Positions 51,143-60,574 of a stretch of DNA of 64,000 nucleotides are shown here, in pieces (the stretch's first letter is position 1; each line of letters opens with the position of its first letter). The stretch is from Streptomyces sp. NBC_00775. Its GTDB lineage: Bacteria; Actinomycetota; Actinomycetes; Streptomycetales; Streptomycetaceae. The notes beneath the pieces were generated by a model. The model was given only the letters and a program-made list of their open reading frames with translations, had not been told where the DNA came from and made no database searches. Location of the stretch: NCBI RefSeq assembly GCF_036347135.1, contig NZ_CP108938.1, forward strand, positions 1 to 64,000. Direction: 5' to 3'. A program made the translations under genes and the position numbers.

Positions 51143-52563
51143 CCAAGCCAGTACGCCTCACACGGATGCACCGCATTCTCATCGGCGTGGTCGTCGCCGG
51201 TGCGCTCGTCATCGCGGGAATCGGCTTCGCCGGTTCGTATGCCGCCGTCCGTGAGCTCGCCATCAAGAAGGGCTTCGGGAACTTCTCGTACGTGTTCCCG
51301 ATCGGTATCGACGCGGGAATCTGCGTCCTGCTGGCCCTGGACCTGCTCCTCACCTGGATCCGCATCCCCTTCCCGCTGCTGCGCCAGACGGCGTGGCTGC
51401 TGACCCTCGCGACGATCGCGTTCAACGGCGCGGCGGCCTGGCCGGACCCGCTGGGCGTCGGCATGCACGCCGTCATCCCGGTCCTGTTCGTGGTCTCGGT
51501 CGAGGCGGCCCGCCACGCAATCGGCCGCATCGCGGACATCACCGCGGACAAGCACATGGAGGGTGTCCGCCTCACTCGCTGGCTGCTCTCCCCGGTTCCG
51601 ACGTTCCTGCTGTGGCGCCGGATGAAGCTGTGGGAGCTGCGCTCCTACGAGCAGGTCATCAAGCTGGAGCAGGACCGTCTCGTCTACCAGGCCCGCCTCC
51701 ACTCCCGCTTCGGCCGCGCATGGGGCCGCAAAGCCCCGGTGGAGTCCCTGATGCCCCTGCGCCTGGCACGCTACGGCGTCCCCCTGGCGGAGACGGCCCC
51801 CTCGGGCCTGGCGGCGGCTGGCATCGAACCAGTACTGGTTGCCGGCGCATCCCCGCCCACAGCAGGCGGCAACACCCCATCCGTGAAGCCCAACCCCCTG
51901 CCCAGCCCGGCACATGAAGCAGCGAGCTCACCCCAGCACAGCCACTCCCCCACCAACAGCCGAGCGCGGCCGGCGGAGCATCACCTGTCCCTGACATCCC
52001 CGCGCTTGCCCCACTCCCCCGCCAGCGAACACAACAACCCGGCCACGGCCGGTCCCCCTCACACCCATGGTCGGCAGACAGCACCCGCCGCCGCCCGGGC
52101 TCTGCCCGCCCAGCAGAGACCGCAACCCCGCCTAAAAGAGGACACTTTCGCGCCCATCGAGAACCCGCGCGAAGACCAGCAGACAGCCCAGGCTGGCGAA
52201 CTGAGCCCGGTCGACCGCTACTACGTGGCCTGGCACGACTTCCAGCAACAGCACCAAAGGGAACCAGACGGCAGCGAACTGTCCGCCCGCCTCACACAAG
52301 ACGGGATTCTGGACCGGGAAGACCAGCCGATCAAACCAAGAACGCTAGCCCGCTACTTCCTCCAATTCCGCATCTACACAACATGGGCTCAGCACCGCAC
52401 CATCACCGACAATCCATCCATCGACCAACTCGTCAAAGAACTCACCCAACGCGGCATCACCGCCCAATACAACAAACCCATCCACGCAACCGACCTCGAA
52501 AGACACCTCAGCAGCTTCGAACGACGCTGGCAGGCACTCACCGCCCGCCAACACACATATTGA
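51139..52563 (+). CDS. DUF2637 membrane protein, plasmid/ICE type
   Basis: Encodes 474 residues. The N-terminal ~140 residues have four hydrophobic segments (RILIGVVVAGALVIAGIGFA; FPIGIDAGICVLLALDLLL; TAWLLTLATIAFNGAAAW; AVIPVLFVVSVEAARHAI), the usual DUF2637 arrangement. A cytoplasmic WELRSYEQVIKLEQDRL helix, a long Pro/Ser/His-rich linker (about 230-350) and a C-terminal helical domain with VDRYYVAWHDFQQQHQREPD and LARYFLQFRIYTTWA follow; the last resembles domains of plasmid transfer or replication proteins. The family is common in conjugative Streptomyces elements. It starts within the stop of the BTAD fragment and ends before a strong hairpin terminator. Confidence 0.8.
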   Translation: MTKPVRLTRMHRILIGVVVAGALVIAGIGFAGSYAAVRELAIKKGFGNFSYVFPIGIDAGICVLLALDLLLTWIRIPFPLLRQTAWLLTLATIAFNGAAAWPDPLGVGMHAVIPVLFVVSVEAARHAIGRIADITADKHMEGVRLTRWLLSPVPTFLLWRRMKLWELRSYEQVIKLEQDRLVYQARLHSRFGRAWGRKAPVESLMPLRLARYGVPLAETAPSGLAAAGIEPVLVAGASPPTAGGNTPSVKPNPLPSPAHEAASSPQHSHSPTNSRARPAEHHLSLTSPRLPHSPASEHNNPATAGPPHTHGRQTAPAAARALPAQQRPQPRLKEDTFAPIENPREDQQTAQAGELSPVDRYYVAWHDFQQQHQREPDGSELSARLTQDGILDREDQPIKPRTLARYFLQFRIYTTWAQHRTITDNPSIDQLVKELTQRGITAQYNKPIHATDLERHLSSFERRWQALTARQHTY

Positions 52564-52589
52564 TCTCCCCCTGTACGACCGGACACTGG

Positions 52590-52631
52590 ACGAAGGGCCC
52601 CTTCTCACGTGTGCGAGAAGGGGCCCTTCGT
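52590..52631. terminator. Strong bidirectional hairpin terminator
   Basis: A 17-bp perfect stem, ACGAAGGGCCCCTTCTC and its reverse complement, with an 8-base loop. It lies 27 bases after the DUF2637 stop and reaches the stop of the convergent GNAT gene, so it should terminate both. Confidence 0.85.
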
Positions 52632-53218
52632 CATCTGTGGACCAACGGGAGGACGAGAGCGTCGTACAGTGGCGCGTCCGGGAAGGGCAGCACCTCACCG
52701 AGCCACGCGTAGCCCCAAGCCTCGTAAAGTGCGCGCACCTTGGGATGGTCTCGCTCAACGAGCAGCGTCGCCCGCTCCTCGGGCCGCCCCTGCAGCAGCT
52801 CGTCATGGATCTGTCGTGCGGCGCCGGTACCGCGAACCTTCTCGACGACCATGAGCTCAGAGAGCGCGAATGTCCGGGCCCCGGTCTCGCTGGTCGCACC
52901 ATCGGCGGCCGGCGTGCGCAAGCCGCTCCACCAGCGAGTGGTTTCCTGCAGCGTGCAACCGTAGGCGTAGCCAATCGGGCTGTCGTCGAGGTAGCCGACG
53001 ACAGCGGCGAAGCCGGGTATTTCGGTGTTCCATCCGAGCCGCTCGTCGAACCGCGCGACGCTGTGGAAGTCCGCACCGAGCCGTGGTCGGCTCAGGGGCA
53101 GGCGGTGAAGCGGCCGTCCCAGTACAGTTCGCCGCCGAAAGCGAGGAGCGGGACCGGGGCGCCGCTCGGCCTTCGGCGGCGGACTCTGTGGGAGGCCGGC
53201 ATTCTCCTTGCGAGTCAT
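52631..53218 (-). CDS. GNAT-family N-acetyltransferase, atypical N-terminus
   Basis: Encodes 195 residues from the ATG at 53218 (the frame is open a little further). The GNAT core is visible from about residue 60: PGFAAVVGYLDDSPIGYAYG, then LSELMVVEKVRGTGAARQIH (acetyl-CoA loop R-G-T-G-A-A), and ATLLVERDHPKVRALYEAWG (motif B). The first ~50 residues are Arg/Pro-rich and unlike a GNAT N-terminus, so the gene may be truncated or fused to foreign sequence at its 5' end. Substrate unknown. Its 3' end lies in a shared terminator. Confidence 0.65.
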   Translation of the reverse strand: MTRKENAGLPQSPPPKAERRPGPAPRFRRRTVLGRPLHRLPLSRPRLGADFHSVARFDERLGWNTEIPGFAAVVGYLDDSPIGYAYGCTLQETTRWWSGLRTPAADGATSETGARTFALSELMVVEKVRGTGAARQIHDELLQGRPEERATLLVERDHPKVRALYEAWGYAWLGEVLPFPDAPLYDALVLPLVHR

Positions 53219-53474
53219 AACCGGGGCGCCAGAAGGGCTCAGACAGGGCGTCATGCAGCCAGGGGAGTGGACCCGACCACAGAGAAACGATCAGGCATCG
53301 CTGTTTCATGCGTGATCGGATAAGACATTCGATGTGGTCAGACTCCCACTCAAGGCCTGGCCCTCGCTTTCGTTGCGGCACTGCTGTCGTACAGCGCTCG
53401 GTGCGGCATATGTCAGACATGAGATTGGTGGCCGGGATCGCTGGTGACCCAGCACGACAGGCGGAGGAGGCGTC

Positions 53475-53789
53475 TTGGCACCGCTAATGCGTATTCCGTT
53501 GGAGGGCGGCGGCTGCGTTCTGGTCGAGGCACCCGCAGCAGTGGAAGGGCCGGTCAAGGCCGGCCGTATCGGCGATGCCATTCACGAGGCAACGGGCACT
53601 CTGCAGCAAGCCCTGGAACCGGTCACCGAGGCTGCGGGCGCGGCACTGGACCGGCTGCGCAAGGCCCGGCCCGACGACGTGACGGTCGAGTTCGGGGTCG
53701 ACCTCGCCTTCGCGGCCGGGGCCGTGATCACTAGGAGCCAGGCCGGCTGCCACCGGAAGGTGACCGTGTCCTGGAAGAGCCCGGCCTGA
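53475..53789 (+). CDS. Trypco1-type small protein (CU044_2847 family)
   Basis: Encodes 104 residues from a TTG with a very strong GGAGGAGG upstream. MRIPLEGGGCVLVEAP, ALEPVTEAAGAALDRLRKAR and VTVEFGVDLAFAAGAVITRS match the 'trypsin co-occurring domain 1' family of Streptomyces: a beta-strand, a helix and a F-G-V-D-L-A-F-A-A-G-A-V-I motif. The next gene, 4 bases away, encodes a trypsin-STAND-WD40 protein, the expected partner. It is probably a cofactor or sensor of that protein; the biochemical role is not known to me. Confidence 0.85.
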   Translation: MAPLMRIPLEGGGCVLVEAPAAVEGPVKAGRIGDAIHEATGTLQQALEPVTEAAGAALDRLRKARPDDVTVEFGVDLAFAAGAVITRSQAGCHRKVTVSWKSPA

Positions 53790-53793
53790 TCCC

Positions 53794-56700
53794 ATGAACG
53801 GCGCGCAAGAGAGTTCGTACGACGGCATGACGTCGGATCTGCCCGCTGCCGTGGCCAAGGTCCTCGGGCCGGACGGCAGAGCGGCCGGTGCCGGGTTTCT
53901 GGTGGCCGAGGGCGTGCTGGTCACCTGTGCGCACGTCGTCCAGGCCGCGGGGGGCGGGCCCGGGCAGCAGGTGCGGCTGGCGTTCCCTCACGTGGAGGGT
54001 GCAGACGGGCTGGAGGGGCTCGTTGTGGACCGGCTCTGGCGTGTCCCCGAGGACGAGGACGTCGCCGTCGTCCGACTGAGCAGAACGCTGCCCGGCATGC
54101 GGACGCTGCCGCTGGGCTCGGCCAAGGGGTGCCGGGGTCACGACGTGCGTTCGTTCGGGTTTCCCGCCCAGGCCCCGTCGGACGGACACTACGGCTTCGG
54201 TAAGGCGGGGGAACTGCTGCCGGCCTCCGCGAGGAGAGGCGCGCATCTGCAGCTGACCGACGCCAATGACCTCACGACTGGGTTCAGTGGCGGGCCGGTG
54301 CTGGATGAGGTGACTGGCCTGGTCCTCGGCATGCTCACCGAGATCACCGCCCCGGACGCATACGAGCGGGGACAGGGGGTTGCCTACGTCACTCCGACGC
54401 AGGTCCTGCGGCAGATCATCCCAGAACTGGCCGAGAAGGAGGTATGCCCCTACCTGGGACTGGAGCCGTTCACCGCCGACCACGCACAATGGTTCCACGG
54501 CCGGAAGGACGCAGTACGGCAGGTTGTGACCAACCTGGCCCTGCAGCGACGGCTGACTCTGCTGCTCGGGCCATCCGGATCGGGCAAATCGTCCCTGATT
54601 CAGGCCGGGGTGCTTCGTGCCCTGGCGGAGGGGGAGCTGCCGGGCAGCGACCTGTGGCTGCCCGTCCTCGTGCGGCCCAGGCAGGATCTGCTCGCCGAGG
54701 TCGGGCGCGCCGGACTCCCCGGGGCCGCCGCCGACGGGATCGCCGCGGCAGCCACCCGCAGACTGGCGACCGAGCCTGCATATCAGCGCATCTTGCTGGT
54801 CATCGATCAGTTTGAAGAACTCTTCATCCAGACGACCAACAGTCGATTGCAGCTCCGCATGGCCGCCGCCGACCAAATCACCGCAGCGACCGAATCGGAC
54901 GCCAAGCTCAGCGTGATCCTGGTCATGCGCGACGACTTCTATCCCCAACTGGCCGCCCTGGCACCCAAGCTGCTGGACTTGGCAATGCCCGGGCTGCTGA
55001 ACGTACCCGGCACCCTGAGCCAGCACGACCTGCACGACATCATCACCCTGCCCTCCCGCGACGTGGGACTTCGTTTCCAGCCAGGACTACCCGAACAGAT
55101 CATCACCGACGTCCTGGCCAGCGCCCCGGAGGCGGCCGTGACCCGTCAGGCCTCCGTCACCGCGCTGCCCCTGCTGGAGCTGACGCTCCGCCAGTTGTGG
55201 CGCCGACGGAAGGACGGCTTCCTCACTCACGAGGCTTACCGGCGCATCGGAGCGGTCAGCGGCAGCATTACCACCTGGTGCGACAGCGCGCTGACTGAAC
55301 TTGCTCCCGATCACCGGCCCATCGCCCGGCGGGTTTTGATCTCACTTGTGCACCCGGCCGACCCCAGCCGCAACGTCCCCCCCGTACGTGCGCAGGTCCC
55401 CATCAACGACCTGCGCGACCTGGCCACCGACCCCGGTCACACACCTGGCGGCGCCAAAGCCGTCGACGACGTCATCGCCGCCCTCACACACCATCGCATC
55501 ATCACCACTCAAACCCTCCGCACGTCCGAGGACGTCGATGAGCCTGGCGGGCGGCCGGCGGCTGAACTGATCCATGAGGCTCTTATCCGTGACTGGGGCG
55601 CACTGCGCGCCTGGGTCGACCAGGACCACCGGTTCCAGGACTGGCTCAACCGCACCCGCGACCGGCAGGCCCGCTGGGCTGCGGAAAAGAACCCGGGAGA
55701 CCTGCTCGGCGGAACAGCACTCGCGGAAGGCCTTGACTGGTCACGGCAGCGTCGAGTACCGGGCGACGTCGCAGCGTTCCTCTCAGCCAGCAAGCAACGC
55801 CAGCAGGCCGTCACTCGGCGCACCAGACGCATCAACTCGGTCCTTGCGTCCCTCCTGGTCATCGCACTCATCGCCGCAGCGGGCGTCCTCTGGCAATGGC
55901 GGACGGCAGTCGACGAACGACAGGCCGCCCTGCACCGCCTGTCCCAACAGCTTGCCGCCCAGTCCACTGGGCTGATCAGTACAAACCCGGAGCTCGCTTC
56001 GCTGCTGGCCATTCAGGCTTACCGCACGAGCCCCACTTCCGAAGCCATCTCAGTCCTGCAAACTGCCGCGGCGCTCCCGCCGAATCGGCCCTTGAGCAGC
56101 GACTACTCGGTGGATTCGGTCGCATTCAGTCCGGACGGCCGTATCCTCGGCACCGTCAGTGACACGGTGCGGCTGCGGAATGTGGTTACCGGCAAGCCCG
56201 TCATCAGTCTGATGGGAGACCCGAGTGGGATTCTTTCGGTGGCGTTCAACCGCGATGGGACGGTGGCTACCGGCGGTTGGGACAACATCGCACGCGTGTG
56301 GGATGGCCACACTGGCGAGATCCGTAGAAACCTGAAAGGGCATACCGGGGCAGTGAATTCGGTGGCGTTCAGTCCTGATGGCCACACGCTCGCCACCGGC
56401 AGCGCCGACCACACAGTGCGGCTTTGGGATGTTGTAACTGGCAGGCTCATCAGGATCCTGAGGGGCCACACGGGCGAGGTGTACTCGGTGGCGTTCAGCC
56501 GCGACGGACACACCCTCGCCACCGGCAGCGCCGACTCCACGGCGCGGCTGTGGAATGTAGGCACTGGCAAGCCCATCGGCACCCTGATCGGGCACTTCGG
56601 CCCGGTGTATTCGGTGGCCTTCAGTCCTGATAAGCGCACCCTCGCCACCGGCAGCGCCGACAAGACAGTGAGGCTCTGGGGTGTCGCCAGCGGTACGACC

Positions 56701-57954
56701 CGCACAGCCCTGATCGGGCACACGGGCGTGGTGTACTCGGTGGCGTTCAGTCCTGATGGCCACACGCTTGCCACCGGCAGCGCCGACCTCACAGTGCGGC
56801 TTTGGGATGTCGCCAGCGGTACGACCCGCACCACCCTGGCCGGGCACACAGGCGAGGTGTACTCGGTGGCGTTCAGTCCTGATGGGCGCGCTTTCGCCTC
56901 GGGCAGTGCCGACATGACAGCGAAGCTCTGGGACCTGGGCGCTGTAGCGACCCGCACCATTTTGTCCGGGCATACCGACGCTGTGGATGCCGTGGCGTTC
57001 AGTCCCGACGGCCGCACCCTCGCCACCGGCAGCGCCGACCTCACAGTGCGGCTTTCGGATGTCGCCACCGGTGCGACCCGCGTCACACTGGCCGGGCACA
57101 CGGACAGGGTGGATGCGGTGGCGTTCAGTCCCGATGGGCGTTCGCTTGCCACGGGCAGCGCTGACAAGACAGTTCGGCTGTGGGATGTCAGCACGGGCAA
57201 AACCCGTAGCGTCCTCACCGGCCACACCGACGCCGTGGATGCGGTGGCGTTCAGTCCCGATGGGCGTTCGCTTGCCACGGGCAGCGCTGACAAGACAGTT
57301 CGGCTGTGGGATGTCAGCACGGGCAAAACCCGTAGCGTCCTCACCGGCCACACCGACGCCGTGGATGCGGTGGCGTTCAGTCCTGACGGCCGCACCCTCG
57401 CTACGGGCAGCGCCGACCAGACAGCGAAGCTCTGGGATCTGGGCACTGGCAGACTTAACACCACTGCCCTGACGGGGCACACTGGCGCAGTGGATTCGGT
57501 GGCGTTCAGTGCCGACGGCCGCGCGCTCGCCACCGCCAGCGTTGACCACACGGTGCGATTGTGGGACGTGGGCACTGGCAAGCTCCACACAGTCCTGATC
57601 GGGCATACCGGCGCTGTGGATGCGGTGGCCTTCAGTCCCAACGGCCGCACCCTCGCCTCCGCCAGCGCAGACTTCACGGTGCGGCTATGGGATCCGGGCA
57701 CTGGTGTGCCCCGCACCGTCTTGTCCGGTCATACCGGCACTGTGGATGCGGTGGCCTTCAGTCCCTACGGCAGCACCCTCGCCTCCGCCAGCACTGACAA
57801 GACCGTGCGGTTGTGGAATGTAGTCCTCTCCACACCCACGGGTGCGATCCAAAAGATTTGCCGCACCGTCCGCCGTGACCTCACCACTCAGGAGCGAAAC
57901 ATATATCTGCCAGGCCGATCAGTGACGCCCTCATGTCCAACCCAGCACCACTAG
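53794..57954 (+). CDS. Trypsin-like protease / STAND NTPase / WD40 fusion
   Basis: Encodes 1386 residues. Residues 1 to ~215 form a trypsin-like protease: His in TCAHVV (~47), Asp in EDEDVAVVRL (~88), Ser in TGFSGGPV (~164), all present. The nSTAND1 NTPase begins PYLGLEPFTADHAQWFHGRK, with Walker A LLGPSGSGKSSLIQAG (~257) and Walker B LLVIDQFEELF (~333). One transmembrane segment (SVLASLLVIALIAAAGVLWQ) lies at ~682-702. Fourteen WD40 repeats (~770-1355), equivalent to two seven-bladed propellers, follow. The propellers probably sense a ligand and the STAND module oligomerises to release protease activity; this is inference from related conflict systems. It is paired with the Trypco1 gene just upstream. 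Two adjacent WD repeats are identical in DNA. Confidence 0.88.
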   Translation: MNGAQESSYDGMTSDLPAAVAKVLGPDGRAAGAGFLVAEGVLVTCAHVVQAAGGGPGQQVRLAFPHVEGADGLEGLVVDRLWRVPEDEDVAVVRLSRTLPGMRTLPLGSAKGCRGHDVRSFGFPAQAPSDGHYGFGKAGELLPASARRGAHLQLTDANDLTTGFSGGPVLDEVTGLVLGMLTEITAPDAYERGQGVAYVTPTQVLRQIIPELAEKEVCPYLGLEPFTADHAQWFHGRKDAVRQVVTNLALQRRLTLLLGPSGSGKSSLIQAGVLRALAEGELPGSDLWLPVLVRPRQDLLAEVGRAGLPGAAADGIAAAATRRLATEPAYQRILLVIDQFEELFIQTTNSRLQLRMAAADQITAATESDAKLSVILVMRDDFYPQLAALAPKLLDLAMPGLLNVPGTLSQHDLHDIITLPSRDVGLRFQPGLPEQIITDVLASAPEAAVTRQASVTALPLLELTLRQLWRRRKDGFLTHEAYRRIGAVSGSITTWCDSALTELAPDHRPIARRVLISLVHPADPSRNVPPVRAQVPINDLRDLATDPGHTPGGAKAVDDVIAALTHHRIITTQTLRTSEDVDEPGGRPAAELIHEALIRDWGALRAWVDQDHRFQDWLNRTRDRQARWAAEKNPGDLLGGTALAEGLDWSRQRRVPGDVAAFLSASKQRQQAVTRRTRRINSVLASLLVIALIAAAGVLWQWRTAVDERQAALHRLSQQLAAQSTGLISTNPELASLLAIQAYRTSPTSEAISVLQTAAALPPNRPLSSDYSVDSVAFSPDGRILGTVSDTVRLRNVVTGKPVISLMGDPSGILSVAFNRDGTVATGGWDNIARVWDGHTGEIRRNLKGHTGAVNSVAFSPDGHTLATGSADHTVRLWDVVTGRLIRILRGHTGEVYSVAFSRDGHTLATGSADSTARLWNVGTGKPIGTLIGHFGPVYSVAFSPDKRTLATGSADKTVRLWGVASGTTRTALIGHTGVVYSVAFSPDGHTLATGSADLTVRLWDVASGTTRTTLAGHTGEVYSVAFSPDGRAFASGSADMTAKLWDLGAVATRTILSGHTDAVDAVAFSPDGRTLATGSADLTVRLSDVATGATRVTLAGHTDRVDAVAFSPDGRSLATGSADKTVRLWDVSTGKTRSVLTGHTDAVDAVAFSPDGRSLATGSADKTVRLWDVSTGKTRSVLTGHTDAVDAVAFSPDGRTLATGSADQTAKLWDLGTGRLNTTALTGHTGAVDSVAFSADGRALATASVDHTVRLWDVGTGKLHTVLIGHTGAVDAVAFSPNGRTLASASADFTVRLWDPGTGVPRTVLSGHTGTVDAVAFSPYGSTLASASTDKTVRLWNVVLSTPTGAIQKICRTVRRDLTTQERNIYLPGRSVTPSCPTQHH
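57109..57360 (+). repeat. Exact 126-bp tandem duplication of one WD40 blade
   Basis: Bases 57109-57234 are repeated at 57235-57360, differing only in the few bases that encode the first residues of the preceding loop. Each copy codes for one 42-residue WD40 blade. Neighbouring blades differ by many synonymous changes, so this copy is recent. Confidence 0.85.
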
Positions 57955-58089
57955 CGGTGGTTTGTTGACGGCGGACCGTGGCGGTAGTAGGCCGGAGGTG
58001 AGAGTTTCAACTCGCCTTTGTGGAGCTTGAGTGGGCGTTCTGTGAGTCGTCGGAGTCGTTGTCCGGTTTGAGGACTTGCGGTTGGTCGG

Positions 58090-58983
58090 GTGCGCGGTCT
58101 GCTGATGGGTATGGGCGGGCGTCAGCCGTACCCGAGTGATCTGTCGGATGAGGCGTGGGAGCTGATCCGGCCGGTCATCACGTCCTGGAAGGGGCAGCAC
58201 CGCTCGGTCAGCGGGCATGAGGGCCGCTACGAGATGCGGGAGATCCTCAACGCGATCCTGTATCAGGCCCGGGTCGGCTGCCAGTGGCGTTACCTGCCGC
58301 ACGACTTCCCGCCGTACACCGCCGTGTACTACTACTTCGGCAAGTGGCGCGATGACGGCACCGATCAGGCTATCCACGACCTGCTGCGCTGGCAGGTCCG
58401 CGAGTTGAGGGGCCGGCACGAGGACCCGTCCGCGATCGTGATGGACGCCCAGACGGTGCACGCCTCGGTCAATGCACCCAAGGAGACGACCGGGCTGGAT
58501 CCGGGCAAGAGGAGCCGGGGCCGCAAGCGGGGCATCGCCACCGATGTGCTCGGCCTGCTCATCGCCGTGATCGTGGTCGCCGCGAGCGTCCACGACAACG
58601 CGATCGGAATCACGCTGCTGGACAAGGTGGCCGCGGCAAACCCGTCGGTGACCAAGGGCTGGGTGGATGCTGGGTTCAAGAACGCCGTCGTCGAGCACGG
58701 CCGGTCGCTGGGCATCGACGTCGAGGTGGTCTCGCGTGATCCGCAGACGAAGGGGTTCGCGCCAATACCGAAACGGTGGGTGGTCGAGCAGACTTTTGGC
58801 ACCCTGATCCATCGCCGCCTGGCCCGCGACTACGAAGCACTGCCTGCCAGCGCGGTCTCGATGATCTACTGGTCGATGACCGACGTGATGGCTCGCCGGA
58901 TCACCGGCACGACCACCCCGACCTGGCGTGATCCGCTGCCGGCCGGGGCCAGGGCCCCCACCGGCGAGTCCGTCCATGCGTGA
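58090..58983 (+). CDS. IS5-family DDE transposase
   Basis: Encodes 297 residues. PSDLSDEAWELIRPVI at the N-terminus is the DUF4096-like insertion-element domain. YEMREILNAILYQARVGCQW and RYLPHDFPPYTAVYYYFGKW are typical of IS5. Catalytic residues are seen as D in AIVMDAQTVH, D in GWVDAGFKNAVV and E in KRWVVEQTFGTLIHRR. No frameshift is seen, so the protein may be active. The next gene overlaps its stop by 8 bases. Confidence 0.9.
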   Translation: MRGLLMGMGGRQPYPSDLSDEAWELIRPVITSWKGQHRSVSGHEGRYEMREILNAILYQARVGCQWRYLPHDFPPYTAVYYYFGKWRDDGTDQAIHDLLRWQVRELRGRHEDPSAIVMDAQTVHASVNAPKETTGLDPGKRSRGRKRGIATDVLGLLIAVIVVAASVHDNAIGITLLDKVAAANPSVTKGWVDAGFKNAVVEHGRSLGIDVEVVSRDPQTKGFAPIPKRWVVEQTFGTLIHRRLARDYEALPASAVSMIYWSMTDVMARRITGTTTPTWRDPLPAGARAPTGESVHA

Positions 58984-59386
58984 ACTGCCGGCCAAGATCG
59001 AGGCACGGCAGGCCGCCGCGCGAGAAGAGGCTGACCGCTTGCGGGATCAGCTCGCCCGGCTCGGTGAGCAACTCGCCGCCGTGGAATGCCGGTTGGAGCG
59101 GCTGGGCATCACCCGCCAGACCGTCCTGGAGATCGTCGAGGACAGCGACCCCGGCGGCCCCGAGCCACTGCCGTCCGCCTACCGGCAGATTCTCGCCCTG
59201 TTCGAGGACGACGAGCAGGGCCTGCGGGCCAAGGCCGTCTGCGAAGCCCTGGGCTCCGGCACCGAGAACCGCCACGTCGAGGGCGCCCGGGCCAAGCTCA
59301 AACGCCTCGTCAACCGCGGCATCCTCACCGAACCCGAGCCCGGCCTATTCACCCTGCCCCGACCGGCAGCGTCCCCGCCAACGTAG
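58976..59386 (+). CDS. IS-borne accessory protein: coiled coil plus winged helix
   Basis: Encodes 136 residues. The N-terminal half is a charged coiled coil (EARQAAAREEADRLRDQLAR, LGEQLAAVECRLERL). The C-terminal half looks like a winged helix (LRAKAVCEALGSG, VEGARAKLKRLVNRGILTEP). It overlaps the transposase stop and lies within the inverted repeats, so it belongs to the element, perhaps as regulator. Its 3' end overlaps antisense the truncated NB-ARC gene. Confidence 0.75.
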   Translation: MRELPAKIEARQAAAREEADRLRDQLARLGEQLAAVECRLERLGITRQTVLEIVEDSDPGGPEPLPSAYRQILALFEDDEQGLRAKAVCEALGSGTENRHVEGARAKLKRLVNRGILTEPEPGLFTLPRPAASPPT

Positions 59387-60563
59387 TCCCGCCCGAAGGC
59401 TCACAGAACGCCCACTCAGGGATGCCGTTGGCATCGAGCAGGGCGGCCAGGTGGAGCATGGGGCGAGCCAGGCCGGCCGGGCGCAGGGTGTCGGCTCGGT
59501 CGATAGACAGCGACCAGGCGGCGGCCAGGGGCAACGCCTGCTCGTCGGGGAGGGCATCGGGGGCGGTGTCGGCGAGGGCGGCAGTGCGGTCGGCCAGCAG
59601 ATCACGGTAGTCGGCCACGGTCTCGCCGGTGTCGATGAGGTAGGCGGAGGCCTGTGCGAGGGCCAGGGGCAGATGTCCGAGATCATCTGCCAGAGCGGTG
59701 AGCTCGTCGGCGGATTCGTCGCGGCCGGTCAAGGAGGTGGTGAGGTAGGTGAGGGCTTCTTCCTGGGTGAACAGGCCGACCTCGATGGTGTGGCGGCCGG
59801 GGCCGACGAGGGCGGCATCCCGGCGTCGGGTGGTGACCAGGGTGCGGCCGTGAGGACTGACCGGTGGCCACAGGCCACGCAGATCGGCGGGGTCGGCGAC
59901 ATCGTCCAGGACGATCAGCCACCGGCACGGCTCCGCTTCCGCCTTGGGGGTGAGCCAGGCCAGGAAGGAGCTGGCGGCTTGCTCGGGGTCGCCTGGATCG
60001 GCCCGGCACAGCTCAACGCCGGCCTGAGCGTAGCCGGTCACGATTGGAGAACGGGCGCTCGCGGTGATCCACACAAGGACGTCCAGGCCGTCTGCTGTGC
60101 TGGTGTCGTTCCAGGCGGCGCGGGCGTAGTCGGCGGCCAACTGGGTCTTTCCGACACCGCCCATGCCGGTCAGCAGCTGGGTCAGCACGGCGGTGCCGCC
60201 GTGCTGGACCGTGGTGCGCAGCCGGTCCGCCTCGGCGCGCTGCTGGAAGGATCGTGCCGCGGACGGGATGACACCGACTTGGTGCGGCCAGGGAGCCGGT
60301 TCCTGGGAAGCGCGCTGCTGCAGGGCCAGGGTGCCGATGGACAGGTGGCCGGTGTTGGCGATTGCGCTGTTGGCGGCGGTCGCATTCCCGGTGCCGGAAA
60401 GGTGGGCCGGGGCATGGGGAGCGTTGCTTGTTCCCGGGGCGGGGCCGCGATAGCCGGTTATGGCCGTGCTGTCGTCAGTGGCCTGGGCGTTGCCGGTGTC
60501 CGTCACGGTCACTGATGGCTCAGGCGCCTCGTCTCGCGCCTTGTGTGATGACGGTTTCGCCAT
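59349..60563 (-). pseudogene. NB-ARC/STAND NTPase gene, 3' truncated by an IS element
   Basis: Encodes 404 residues as it stands. The N-terminal ~90 are Ala/Thr/Gly-rich and disordered. Then GVIPSAARSFQQRAEADRLR and Walker A LLTGMGGVGKTQLAADYARA (about 130-150), Walker B WLIVLDDVADPADL, and TLVTTRRR (sensor) follow. GHLPLALAQASAYLIDTG is the conserved G-x-P-L-A helix of NB-ARC proteins. After LDANGIP the frame enters the IS right end and adds 22 foreign residues. Relatives continue for several hundred residues of TPR repeats, absent here, so the sensor is lost. It starts 11 bases after a small membrane-protein gene on the same strand. Confidence 0.75.
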
Positions 60564-60574
60564 GGGAGCGTGTC

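Larger units (their letters stand above)
58028..59418 (+). mobile_element. IS5-type insertion sequence with accessory gene
   Basis: TGAGTGGGCGTTCTGTGAG at 58028-58046 returns as its exact reverse complement at 59400-59418; the enclosed 1.39 kb holds a DDE transposase gene and a small coiled-coil/wHTH gene. I see no clear target duplication. The right end lies inside the reading frame of an NB-ARC gene, whose 3' part is gone, so the insertion was followed by a deletion or was an adjacent deletion. Confidence 0.75.
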
